Shown here piece by piece: positions 48,105 through 58,839 of a stretch of 64,000 bases of DNA. Location of the stretch: NCBI RefSeq assembly GCF_028640845.1, contig NC_080546.1:21793020-21857019 (forward strand), given 5' to 3'. The translations under genes were made by a program, and so were the position numbers. The notes under the pieces are model-generated. The model did no database searches and had not been told where the DNA came from. It saw only the letters and a list, made by a program, of their open reading frames with translations. Position 1 is the first letter of the stretch, and the number at the start of each line of letters is the position of its first letter. Source of the stretch: Ahaetulla prasina (taxonomy: Eukaryota > Chordata > Lepidosauria > Squamata > Colubridae).

Positions 48105-48330
48105 AGTTTAGCTGGTTTATATACCACCCCAGAGTGCTTTACAGTATTCTTGGGGGGGTGGGGAGTGTTACAAATGTCAGCATATTGTCCCTAACAATCT
48201 GAGTCCTCATTTTACTGACCTCGGAAGGATGGAAGGCTGAGTCAACTGTGAGCCCCATCAGGATCGAACTCTAAACTGTTGGCGGAGTTTGCCTGCAATA
48301 CTGCATTCTAACCACCAGGGCTCATCAGCT
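48105..48330 (-). mobile_element. tRNA-derived SINE, reverse, old copy
   Basis: Shares GGAAGGATGGAAGGCTGAGT and GCATTCTAACCACCAGGGCT with the SINE at 27162. The left end is TATATACCACCCCAGAGTGC. Confidence 0.7.
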
Positions 48331-48521
48331 TTGATGAGGGATGATCAGGGAGGGGTGAATACAGCCCCTCCCCAATAGTTCCCAGAGTATATATTTCATG
48401 TATGTGTAGTCTGCTTTAGTGTGGCAAGATTTTGTCTGTAGGTGTGAATTGACAAACAAACTGGCTTCAAAGAATCACTACATGTCTTTCTTGATTTCTC
48501 AAGCCCAGCAACATTCTAAAT

Positions 48522-48864
48522 CAGGGGTGTCAAACTCAGGGCCTGGGGGGCCGGATCCAGTCCATAGAGTGCTTAGATCTGGCCTGAGGGGCCACTCTGG
48601 AAACAGCGAAGGACTGGTGTGCAGTGCCTCTGCCAGTGAAAACGGAAGTTGGGAGGGCTGTGTGTGACCCTCCCAAGCTCCGTTTTCGCTGGCACAGAGT
48701 CACAGTCGAAAACACAGCTCAGGACCCCGTTTTCGCTGGCAGAGCATTCAGTCCCTACAGGCGCCCCCGACACAAGTGATGAAAAGCTGGCAGGCCCACC
48801 CCGGCCCCCAAGGTCAAACACAACCCTGATGTGGCCCTCAATGAAATCAAGTTTGACATTCCTG
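48522..48864. mobile_element. hAT-type MITE
   Basis: Begins CAGGGGTGTCAAACTCAGGG and ends AAGTTTGACATTCCTG. The flanks TTCTAAAT and TTCTAAGT match at 7 of 8 positions. Confidence 0.85.
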
Positions 48865-49034
48865 TTCTAAGTAAATTCTCTTTCATCATATTGATCAGAA
48901 TAAAATACAGCTTGATCTTTTTTCTGCTGCTATCCATATCTGTGTTGAGTTTAGTTAAATTTGTAAGTTCTTAATCCCACAGGAATGTTCTATTGGAAAT
49001 GATTTATATATTTGCCAAATGGTTTCCTTGCTAG

Positions 49035-49165
49035 GTATTTTTGAGGAATACCAGCTTCCTTATCATGACCTTGTTTCCAGTGATCCTTCATATGAAGACA
49101 TGAGGGAAATAGTATGTATCAAGAGATTACGGCCTTCATTTCCCAATAGATGGAGCAGTGATGAG
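49035..49165 (+). CDS. BMPR1B: BMPR1B kinase exon 4
   Basis: A 131 nt exon completes Gly and reads [20 protein letters not shown], then [20 protein letters not shown] and SDE. This is the C-lobe region with the EEYQLPYHD and DPSYEDM motifs of type I BMP receptors. The acceptor TTCCTTGCTAG ends at 49034. The donor is GAG|GTAAGG. It ends in phase 0. Confidence 0.97.
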
Positions 49166-49327
49166 GTAAGGAGACCATTTTCAAAAATAGGAAGGTTGTT
49201 TCATCCCAATTCTGTGTGTGTGTGTGTTTTAATTTGAATCACATGCTTTAAAAGAAGAAAAGGAATACCTAAATGTTAGGACACTATTCTTACTTTAGGG
49301 AAGTATTTTCTCTTCAGTCCATCCAGT

Positions 49328-49989
49328 ACAGGTAGTCCTCGATGTACGACTACAATTGAACCCAAAACTTACATTGCTGAGACATTTGTTAAGTGAATTT
49401 TGCCCCATTTTACAACATTTCTTGCCACAGTCGTTAAGTGAATCAGTGCAATTGTTAAATTAGCATCACAGTTGTTTATTTATTTATTTATTAAATTTTT
49501 ATACCGCCCTTCTCCCGAAGGACTCAGGGCGGTTTACAGCCATAATAAAAAACAACAGCAATATACACACAAAACCATAATTAAAAAACTTATTTTAAAT
49601 TAAAACATTTAAAATAAAACCCCGAATTATAGAATGTTAAAACATTAAAACTAATTAAAATCCTATTAAAATCCTATGCCAGTCCTGCGCGAACAAACAA
49701 ATAGGTCTTCAGCTCTCGGCAGAAAGTCCGAAGATTACATTACATGTTAAATGCTTCCCCACTGACTTCGCTTGACGAGGCGGTTGAAAAGGGGGCTCAC
49801 ATGACCCTAAGACATTACAACTGTTATAAATATGAGCTAGCTGCCAAGCGCCTGAATTTTGATCATGTGACCATGGGGATGCTGTAACGGTCGTAAGTGT
49901 GAAAAAAGGTCATAAGTCACTTTTTTCAATGCTGTTGAAATTTCGAATGGTCACTAAACAAATAGCTACAAGTCGAGGACTACCTGTAC
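49328..49989. mobile_element. Mariner-type MITE with clear ends, split by an L2-like LINE
   Basis: Begins TA|CAGGTAGTCCTCGATGTACG and ends ACAAGTCGAGGACTACCTG|TA, so terminal inverted repeats and TA target sites are both visible. An L2-like LINE end interrupts it at about 49478-49733. This copy defines the family seen at 10178, 17655, 24202, 26365 and 46340. Confidence 0.88.
49478..49733 (-). mobile_element. L2-like LINE 3' end inside the MITE
   Basis: The left end TTTATTTATTTATTAAATTT leads into TACCGCCCTTCTCCCGAAGG and AGGTCTTCAGCTCTCGGCAG, matching the L2-like family at 3416 and 36326. The MITE sequence resumes at ATTACATTACATG. Confidence 0.82.
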
Positions 49990-50593
49990 TGAATGCTTTT
50001 GAAAATCATAGGCACAAAAAATAGATTCTAACCCTAATAATGGAAAACCAGAGGTCTAGCTTAGGGTGAGAAATTTGGAGAGGGTGGGAAGATTCCAGAA
50101 AAAGGAAGTAAAAAAGTCACTTTTAAAGCATTAATGGATTGTTGTTGAGTAGGAGCCAGGTTGAATTTAAGAGCACTGTTACCTTAATCAAAAATAGTTG
50201 TAATTTTTATATTCTAGTCTGTTCTAGTGGTTTGACATATTAGCTTGAAATATTGTAATAGTTTGTTCTCATGAACAAAGCAACCATCCAACCAACCCAT
50301 TTCTAGGCATGGCTAGCTTTTAAGTTTACTGTTGACTGGATTGGTCTAATTCTTCAACTTCAGTGTTTTGAGGAAATCTTAGCCCTATGAATTCCTAACT
50401 GGGATGGCCAAAATTTGCGTGATAAGGAATGGAGATAGATTGATAAGTGGGAAAACAAAAATAGGGGTGGATAACTTCTGGATATATGATATGGATATAT
50501 GATCCAAGGAGGGGATCTAGGGAATTGTGTTTTTTCTATGCCCTTTATATTCTCCCAGATACAGTCCTAGATAAATTCTTTGTAGAATATGTC
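49990..50593. other. Intron sequence, nothing recognised
   Basis: About 600 bp without a recognised repeat or exon. Confidence 0.5.
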
Positions 50594-50730
50594 CAGTGGT
50601 GCGATTCAGCCAGTTCGCACCACTTCGGGAGAACCGGTTGTTAACTTTCTGAGCAGTTTGGTGAACTGGTTGTTGGAAGAAATCATTAGAGCAGAGAACC
50701 GGTTGTTAAATTATTTGAATCCCACCACTG
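50594..50730. mobile_element. hAT-type MITE with perfect 8 bp target duplication
   Basis: Begins CAGTGGTGCGATTCAGCCAG and ends TTTGAATCCCACCACTG. Both flanks are AATATGTC. At 137 bp it is one of the shortest copies. Confidence 0.9.
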
Positions 50731-50984
50731 AATATGTCCCAAAGGTGCTTTTTCAAGAGGCACTGGACTTTCTTGTTTTTTTGTTGAAGATGTTTCGCTT
50801 CTCATCCAAGAAGCTTCTTCAGCTCTGACAGGATAATGGGGAATAGAAGGATTTATATTCCTTGCAAATAGCTGGTCTAAGCACTTGGAAGTTTATCTGT
50901 GTCCTCAGGGTCACCTGAGTAATACTCCTAGTTCCTGTAATCTGCATTTTTTTTTCTCTGGAAATCCATTCCTACTCCCACACC

Positions 50985-51069
<85 letters not shown>
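50985..51069. repeat. (AAT)n microsatellite
   Basis: About 28 AAT units at the 3' end of the L2-like LINE that follows. Confidence 0.97.
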
Positions 51070-51070
<1 letters not shown>

Positions 51071-51525
51071 TTAATTTTTATACCGCCCTTCTCCCGAAGG
51101 ACTCAAATAAAATAAAATAATACAATATATTACAATAAAACACATTTTAAAAAACTTATTCAAAATAGCCTAAATTTAAAATACCATACAAAATATAAAA
51201 AATAAACCCCAATAAAATCCATATTTAAAAACCCTATTTAAGCCAGTCCTGCTCGAAAGAATAGATATGTCTTCAGCTCGCGGCGAAAGGTCCGGAGGTC
51301 AGGAAGTTGTCAGAGTCCTGGGGGAAGCTCGTTCCAGAGGGTAGGTGCGCCCACAGAGAAGGCTCTCCCCCTGGGGGTCGCCAGCCTACACTGTTTGGCT
51401 GATGGCACCCTGAGAAGACCCTCTCTATGGGAGCGTACCGGCCTGTGGGAGGCATGTGGTAACAGAAGGCGGTCCCGAAGATATCCCGGTCCTATGCCAT
51501 GGAGCGCTTTAAAGGTGGTAAACAA
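51070..51525 (-). mobile_element. L2-like LINE 3' fragment
   Basis: Starts TTTAATTTTTATACCGCCCT. The minus strand encodes FKALHGIGPGYLRDRLLLPH and PTLWNELPPG. It is inserted between the two inverted arms of the Penelope-like sequence. Confidence 0.85.
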
Positions 51526-51775
51526 CCATTCAAAGGGTGTTGATCCCAAATTGTATAGCCCACTACTCAGGTGGTCCTGAGGACACAGATAAACCTCCAA
51601 GTGCTTCAACGACCCTCTAAAAGGATGCAAATGACCAGCTGTTTGCAAGGAATATAAATCCTTCCATTCCCCACCATCCAGTCAGAGCTGAAGAAGCTTC
51701 TTGGGTGAGAAGAGAAACGTCTTCAAAGAAAAAACCAGAAAGTCCAGTTGCCTACTGAAAAAACACCCTTTGGGA

Positions 51776-52527
51776 CAACCATGATCTGGGTGACTGAGAA
51801 TTTCTACAGACTTCGTAGAATATGGATACATCTAAATTATTTTATAAACTGGATAAACAGCATAGTAGCTCTGCAAAAGATAGTCTGGGGATGCTAAAAG
51901 TCTTCTGCTCCTTGTTTCCACTTTTGTAAATTAATATGGGAAATTGCTTTTCTGAAGCTGATATACTGATATTTTCCTTCAGGGGAAGGAGGGAGAAAGT
52001 AGTCTGTACACTTTCCACTGAGAATTTATAATGAAGCAAAATTGTGTTTTGGAATCAGTAGACCAGTAATTGATGTATTGCAGACAAAACTGCCGACAGT
52101 TATGGCGATGCTATGCAGAGGTCATTAATCTTGTTAAGTGGTACAGTGTAATGCTATTATTGTAGGAGACAGCTGTGATTTGGGAATAGCAGTCTTCACT
52201 TAAGTATTCTGCAATTAGATTTAAAAAGACTTAAAAATGGCAAGAGTTGTAAACAATCTTGAGTGAGTGATGGTGGGCAAACTGGGCTTTTTAAAAAAGT
52301 GGAAAAAAATAGAATAAATTGCAGAAATTCCACAGAGACATTTGCTTACTACATTTACTGACTTCTTGGTAATCTTCAGCAACTTAACCCAGAAATTCAG
52401 GTTTAAAATAGCATGAAACTGAGTAAGTTATGTTATATAAGTTGCGGATCTCTTATTTTAAGTTCAAACCAGCCCCAGAAATATCTTCCTATCTCCAACA
52501 TTTTAAGACATAACGATGTGGTTGAAT
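51776..52527. other. Intron sequence, nothing recognised
   Basis: No repeat or exon recognised. Confidence 0.5.
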
Positions 52528-52708
52528 CAGAGGTGGGTTCCATATATTCTTACCAAGCTCGCTTCACATGCATGCATCCCTTCTACACATGAGGCCGGCT
52601 TCTAAAATGTGACTAAATAGGATGGTTTTATGCAGGTAGGTGGCCACTCCCACAGTCGCTGCTACCTATTCACTCGAACTGGTCCAAACTGGCTGAATAC
52701 CACCACTG
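52528..52708. mobile_element. hAT-type MITE
   Basis: Begins CAGAGGTGGGTTCCATAT and ends GCTGAATACCACCACTG. The flanks GGTTGAAT and GATTGAAT match at 7 of 8 positions. Confidence 0.8.
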
Positions 52709-52837
52709 GATTGAATCCAGATTGGAAGAGAACTGGAGCAGGATATTTGTTCTAACAACAGATTTGGGTGTAATCTTCAGAGATTGCTATTCGATGCAAA
52801 TATAACAGAATTATACCAAAGATCTAGTAACATGTAC

Positions 52838-53097
52838 CGTGTTTTCCTGAAAATAAGATCTTGTCTTATATTTTTTGAACCCTAAAATAAGCTCTTGGCC
52901 TTATTTTTGGGGAGGTCTTATTATTTTGGGGCACGTGAAGCGAGATGGGGATCCTCTTGCCCTCTTACCTGATTTCCAGCTCTATCTCCCTAACCCTAAC
53001 CAGAGGAAATGGTGGGGACCGGCTGCGCATGCGTTTAAATATTTTCAGGGAGGGCTTATTTTGGGGAGAGGACTTATTTTTGGGGAACCACAGTACA
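52838..53097. mobile_element. Mariner-type MITE (second family)
   Basis: Begins CCGTGTTTTCCTGAAAATAA and ends TTATTTTTGGGGAACCACAG next to TA. Imperfect inverted ends with the CTTATTTT motif repeated inside are typical of a mariner-derived MITE. Confidence 0.7.
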
Positions 53098-53331
53098 TAA
53101 TCAGAGCAAAGAGCAAAATAATGTGACTTTTTCATGTAAGTTTCCTTGCTCATCTGAGTTCTTTTATTTAGAATAGATTTTTCAGTAATATTGGTGTTCT
53201 GTATATAACGCCATATAGGTAATATTGACCTATGAAATATTCTTCATATATGTGTGTGTGAGAGAGAGAGGGGGGAGGGAGAATGCCTGTACAGAAATGT
53301 AAATATATGTATACCTATTTCTTTTTCATAG

Positions 53332-53457
<126 letters not shown>

Positions 53458-54052
53458 TTCAGCTAACAAAGGCTAAAGCTCAGGAAAAAAAATGGACTTT
53501 CCTTCTGTGTTTCAAAGAGACAGGAAGAAGAATGACATGCCTTCAGTAATATGAACCTTGAATACAGATTTTTGGCAAAGCATTTTGCACACTGGGGCAG
53601 AAACCTTTCCAGGGGAAAGAAATGTGGCTCAGTCAAGAATTTTTGGTTCCTGTATGACCGACCAGACAAGAAGACATTTAGCCTCCTTGGAGATTAATGC
53701 AAGAAAATGTATCGATAATTGTTTCTAGACTATGTATGCTGCTTTCTGTGGAAGCCTTTATTATTAATATTGTTATTAATATTTGAAGTTTTTAATTTTC
53801 ATGGGAATGAACCATTGCGGTTGCAGAGTTATTATTTTCTAACTCTAAAAAATACAAAATTGCATCCAAAGTCCTATTATTTCCTACGGATAGAAAAAAA
53901 AAATCACTGCACTCTTAAAATGACCCAAACCTAATTTTAACTTGTTATACAGGATGCATGCTACACCTGAAGAAAAAAAAAAGGCTCACCCGTGAATTTG
54001 CAACCAAGCAGTGCCTTGAATAAAGGAGATATTGTCATGCAGTTCCTTGTGC

Positions 54053-54906
54053 ATAACTTTTAATATTTTACATTCATGAAACTTGCAGGGGCATGTCATC
54101 AAAACAAATTTCTCTTGGCCCATTTTAAATTGTCATACTTGTAGAAACACGGGCTTTGGTCATACCTATGGGGGTGTATCCTCTGCTCATGGAAATATGG
54201 GAGTGATATCAGCATATAGTTATTCACTTAATGAGACTTATGCAAGTTATTCTGACAGAGGACTGTGCCTTTGAGGGCTTTTTGACTATTTTTTTGGTCT
54301 TTTTACACTCGGTGTTTTCAAAGGAATGTCTTATAGAAGGTTTGTTAAAGGTTGAACTTGTGTATTCTCACTAGCATTTCAATGGTAAATGAAGCCTTTC
54401 TCAAAATTGCATTAAAAACTTTTTGCCTTAAGGTAATTGACTTAAAATAAACTCTGTTGACAGAAATGTTCCTAGAGAAAAATTAAGGTACTGTTTCCTT
54501 TTATTTATTTATTTTTAAATATATATATATATATAAATTGGACAACGATAATTCCTTTCCAGCATCCGGTAGTTTATGTGAAAAAGGATAATGTTATTCA
54601 GCCAAGATGCAAAAGTCTGCCTATTTTGGAATTCCTGTGGTAACTTTCTCTCAATTTTGCATTTTTAAACCATTTTTTCTAGTTTCAGTATATTGCAGAA
54701 ATAGTTTTGAACATGGATCTCAGCCTATCTTAATCTTGTACACTTTCTACCTTTTGAACTTAAATTTGAATTGCTCATTTAAAGAAATTCACAAAACAGT
54801 AATTAGAGATATAAATAGGATACATATAAGAAAGATACATCTTTGTGACCTGATTATGCCCCCTCCAAATATTTCTAAGCTGCTCTAGACAATAAGGTGG
54901 AAGTAT
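54053..54906. repeat. Tandem duplication D3, unit 1 (in the 3' UTR)
   Basis: 854 bp from ATAACTTTTAATATTTTACA to GGTGGAAGT. It appears identical to unit 2 except at a TTTATT/TA simple repeat near 54500-54535. The flanks share ATAA-TTTTAATA at the junction. Confidence 0.95.
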
Positions 54907-55344
54907 ATAACTTTTAATATTTTACATTCATGAAACTTGCAGGGGCATGTCATCAAAACAAATTTCTCTTGGCCCATTTTAAATTGTCATACTTGTAGAA
55001 ACACGGGCTTTGGTCATACCTATGGGGGTGTATCCTCTGCTCATGGAAATATGGGAGTGATATCAGCATATAGTTATTCACTTAATGAGACTTATGCAAG
55101 TTATTCTGACAGAGGACTGTGCCTTTGAGGGCTTTTTGACTATTTTTTTGGTCTTTTTACACTCGGTGTTTTCAAAGGAATGTCTTATAGAAGGTTTGTT
55201 AAAGGTTGAACTTGTGTATTCTCACTAGCATTTCAATGGTAAATGAAGCCTTTCTCAAAATTGCATTAAAAACTTTTTGCCTTAAGGTAATTGACTTAAA
55301 ATAAACTCTGTTGACAGAAATGTTCCTAGAGAAAAATTAAGGTA

Positions 55345-55384
<40 letters not shown>

Positions 55385-55752
55385 TGGACAACGATAATTC
55401 CTTTCCAGCATCCGGTAGTTTATGTGAAAAAGGATAATGTTATTCAGCCAAGATGCAAAAGTCTGCCTATTTTGGAATTCCTGTGGTAACTTTCTCTCAA
55501 TTTTGCATTTTTAAACCATTTTTTCTAGTTTCAGTATATTGCAGAAATAGTTTTGAACATGGATCTCAGCCTATCTTAATCTTGTACACTTTCTACCTTT
55601 TGAACTTAAATTTGAATTGCTCATTTAAAGAAATTCACAAAACAGTAATTAGAGATATAAATAGGATACATATAAGAAAGATACATCTTTGTGACCTGAT
55701 TATGCCCCCTCCAAATATTTCTAAGCTGCTCTAGACAATAAGGTGGAAGTAT
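54907..55752. repeat. Tandem duplication D3, unit 2 (in the 3' UTR)
   Basis: 846 bp repeating unit 1. The internal microsatellite is a longer pure TA run (55347-55376). The right border is at ATATAAATTTTAATAAAAG. Open frames seen in both units are identical by copying and show no sign of being genes. Confidence 0.95.
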
Positions 55753-55767
55753 ATAAATTTTAATAAA

Positions 55768-56075
55768 AGTTTTCCATGTTCATGTTGATCTTGATGCAAT
55801 CTTTAAAACAATTTGTCTGAGGAATAATTTTAAAAACCAGAACCACAGTTGTTTTCAGAACAGGTTGGGAAAATAAAGATTTGAGGACCTGACATTCTTG
55901 GCCGTGCCTTTCACAGAGAGAAATTGAAAACTGGGAAGCACCATGCATTTTCTCATTCTAAAAGCAATGTATTAATAGGACATTTTTGAATCCAATCTTC
56001 TTCCTCTATCTGTGAAATTGTTAGAATTCTACAGGTAACTATTGAACTTCCTGTCTCTTTGTAAGATGCGTGGAT
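55768..56075. other. 3' flank or distal UTR, nothing recognised
   Basis: No repeat or gene recognised. Confidence 0.5.
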
Positions 56076-56260
56076 CAGTGGTGGTATTCAGCCGGTTCTA
56101 TCCGGTTTGGGCAAACCAGTAGCGGCGGCTGTAGGAGGCTCCGCCCACTGCCTGGATGTCATCACGTCTGATTTTTGTGCATGTGCAGAAGGTCCTGCAC
56201 ATGCACAGAGGTGGCTCCCATTTGCGAACAGGTAGCAAAGGTAAGTGAATACCACCACTG
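56076..56260. mobile_element. hAT-type MITE
   Basis: Begins CAGTGGTGGTATTCAGCCGG and ends GTGAATACCACCACTG, forming clear terminal inverted repeats. The 8 bp flanks (GCGTGGAT and CTGTGGGT) match poorly. The interior has a GCACATGCACAG inverted motif pair. Confidence 0.8.
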
Positions 56261-58203
56261 CTGTGGGTGTAAGCAAAGTTACCTTGGCATAAATTATTGG
56301 AATGAAAGCAACTATAAATGATAGTTAAAAGTTATTTCCAACACCAAATATCAGAGAAGAATATGATATATTTGGATGGATCGTGTTCATTAGTGTATCC
56401 TTTTTTACAATGGCATTTTTAGTAATATGAAGGAATTTCTACATTCAGTCCCTAAGAAGATCCCACAAAGCCATCTAGAAAGATTCATTAATTAAATACA
56501 GCATAGACCTTCCATGCTTTTAAAACCAGCATGGACTTATTGCTGCGTTCGGTTAAGCATGGCTGATTCTCATTGATTTAGAGTAATTTATAGGCTATTC
56601 TAAAAGCAATTCGACTTCTGAAGCTATTAGCTGCCTTTACACGAACACTTCTGTTCCAAAGCAAAGTTGATCATGCACAAAACCAGTCTCTTCATAAGTT
56701 GTATTCTTCTTTCTCCTGGGTGCCTGATGTCTTGACAGCTGGCTTCCATAAATTACCCAAGCCATGATTGTGATTAGCTTAATGGAAGCTAAGAATGCAA
56801 AGCTATAAAGAATCTTCTACATGGTTTGAACCAAGAGATATATTTAAGCTCTAGCTACATCATACATGGGTTAAACTTATTGCAATTAAACTGGTGATCT
56901 CCAAAGCACCTTTCATTCCTCAGAGGTATAAATTCCTCAGTTTCATTTGGACATATCCTTGTAACTTATACATGTTAATAACTTGTAGAAAATACTTCAT
57001 TTCAAAGCAGAAAAAAATATTAAGGAAACCTATTGGCCCCTACACAATATTTGTAGTCAAGTTGCATTATTTTCATAGTTTCCATATGCAGTTACTCTTT
57101 ATCACTTAAACTTGATTAGCAAACGACCAGAATTTGCAGGTGTTATTTAGAAATTTTGGAATAAATGTCCACACTAGTTGGAGCTTTCAAGAAACCATCG
57201 GATGCCTGAATTATGAAGTCAAATCCTCTCAGGGCTCAAAGTTCTTTATGTCCTGGTCTCAAAATGTTTCTAAAAGTTTCAGAATCTATAAATCATTTCA
57301 CTGCTAACCTTAAAGCTGATTATTTTTTAAAAAATCTGTTTTTGAAAGAAATTGTCTTCAAGTAATGTTATCCTCAAGTTGAATATTTGTGTGATTTACA
57401 TCTGTCCAGGTGCCTGGATTTAAATATATATGTGGTTGTATCTCACACTGTTGGGAATTGGAATAAATCTACCATGCATATTAAATGGTGTTATATAATA
57501 GCCAATAACATCTGCAAATAAAACTTTAATATATGAAAACACTAGAGTTAATTTTCACAGTAATACTGTGATCTGAAAACAAGACATGAAAAAGATAAAA
57601 TAATTTTTCTTTGTTTTGCTCCAAAAGTGAATTGCACATTCAGAGTCGGGTATGAATGATTCAAAATGCTGTCCGCAATAGGTATTTTATTTAAGGACCT
57701 ACTGTATTTCATGACTACAAATTTATATCAGGCCGAAGGGGAGAATGCCTGGACACAATTGTTTGAGTTTCTTCAAAGAATACCAAGTTAAAAAAATGTC
57801 TGGAAAGTTGTATGACTATCAAGTTACATTGAGAGGAAAGGAAGTTTGAGATGAATAATGATTTGTTAATGCAGTTCAAGGAAGGCTGGTGATGTGATTT
57901 TTTTAACGATACTGATTTGTGTTCTTGTGAGAACCAGTGCCTTATTCCATCTGTAAATACAGTAATTATAAAACAAACAAACATAGGGAACAGGCCTGGG
58001 TTGTGATTGTTCATAATGTTGTTTTTCATTTTAACATTCCCCAAATAAAATGCTTTCAATACCTCATTAAAAAAACAATGTCTTTTTAAACAGCTAGCTT
58101 CTTTGCAACTTTTACCAATATTAGTCATTCTCCCATTTATAAGCAGTCAGAAAGCTGACCAAAATGCTTTAGTGTTCTTTTTATCAGCATCAAATGTAAA
58201 TTA
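56261..58203. other. Downstream flank without recognised repeats
   Basis: About 1.9 kb with no repeat family, exon or RNA gene recognised. Small open frames at 56894 (+) and 57715-58128 (-) show no known motifs. Confidence 0.45.
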
Positions 58204-58507
58204 AGTAAAGGTAAAGGTTCCCCTCAGACATATATGCTAGTCGTTCCCGACTCATCTCCGTTTCAAAGCCGAAGAGCTGGCGCTGTCCGAAGATGTCTCC
58301 ATGGTCATGTGGCCGGCATGACTAAATGCTGTTACCTTCCCACCAAAGGCGGTGGGAAGGTAACAGCATTTTTTACATGCTTTCGAACTGCTAGATTGGC
58401 AGAAACTGGGACACAGCAGCACTAGGGATTCAAACCACTGAACTGCCAATGTTTCGATCAACGAGCTCAGTGTCTTAGCCACTGAGCCACCACGTCCCTT
58501 TTTCAAG
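58204..58507 (-). mobile_element. Sauria SINE, full length, reverse
   Basis: Read on the minus strand it begins GGGACGTGGTGGCTCAGTGG and ends in the CTTTACCTTTAC tail. Both flanks carry TGTAAATTA (58195-58203 and 58508-58516), a target duplication. The middle contains an unusual perfect 19 bp fold-back at about 58327-58370. Confidence 0.92.
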
Positions 58508-58839
58508 TGTAAATTAGTAAACTATGAAAACAATATTTGGGGAAAGTATCGTAATACTCTATACTGCATCAAGGAATTTTGCCTTCCATATAAGAGAGCC
58601 AAGTTGAAAAATTATTGAACGATGGAGAAACATTTGTAAACATGTAGGATTACATATTTACAGTAGGAGTATATTCTTTGTTCCTGGCCATGTTGCTAGA
58701 GATTACTAGCTGTATCATTTGTAGTTCTCATGAAGCACCCTGTTCTACAATTTATACTTCTCATGTTTAAAATACAATAGAGTTCTGCTACAGGACGATA
58801 GGAAAAAGTATAAAATTTATTATTCTTCTGAAAGTTTTA

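Larger units (their letters stand above)
50755..51775. mobile_element. Second Penelope-like family: inverted terminal parts with later insertions
   Basis: The left arm (50755-50940, reverse) and right arm (51540-51775, forward) are imperfect reverse complements sharing GAAGAAGCTTCTTGG, AGAGAAACGTCTTC-like and ACACAGATAAACCTCCAAGT. This looks like the tail of a second Penelope-type element. Each arm holds a hammerhead-like core: CTGAAGA at 51688, stem CTTCT/AGAAG, GAAAC and GTC (+ strand), and its counterpart at 50789-50822 on the minus strand. An AAT repeat and an L2-like LINE occupy the middle. Confidence 0.7.
53458..55790 (+). other. BMPR1B: BMPR1B 3' untranslated region (extent inferred)
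   Basis: The sequence after the stop is AT-rich and without transposons to about 55.76 kb. Candidate polyadenylation signals AATAAA are at 54019-54024 and 55762-55767; AAATAAACT occurs near 54445 and again in the duplicate. Which is used cannot be told from sequence. The region contains a tandem duplication of about 850 bp. Confidence 0.6.

Noticed and set aside
50985..51069. CRISPR-like or other spaced repeat array
   Set aside because: It is a simple AAT microsatellite; no spaced repeats of CRISPR type occur anywhere in this eukaryotic sequence.
52985..53005. CCCTAACCCTAACC as an interstitial telomere
   Set aside because: Only two units, inside a mariner-type MITE; too short to be meaningful.
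54083..55734. Two repeated small proteins (63 and 93 codons) in the 3' UTR
   Set aside because: They are copied by the UTR duplication, lack any motif, and lie downstream of the BMPR1B stop in untranslated sequence.
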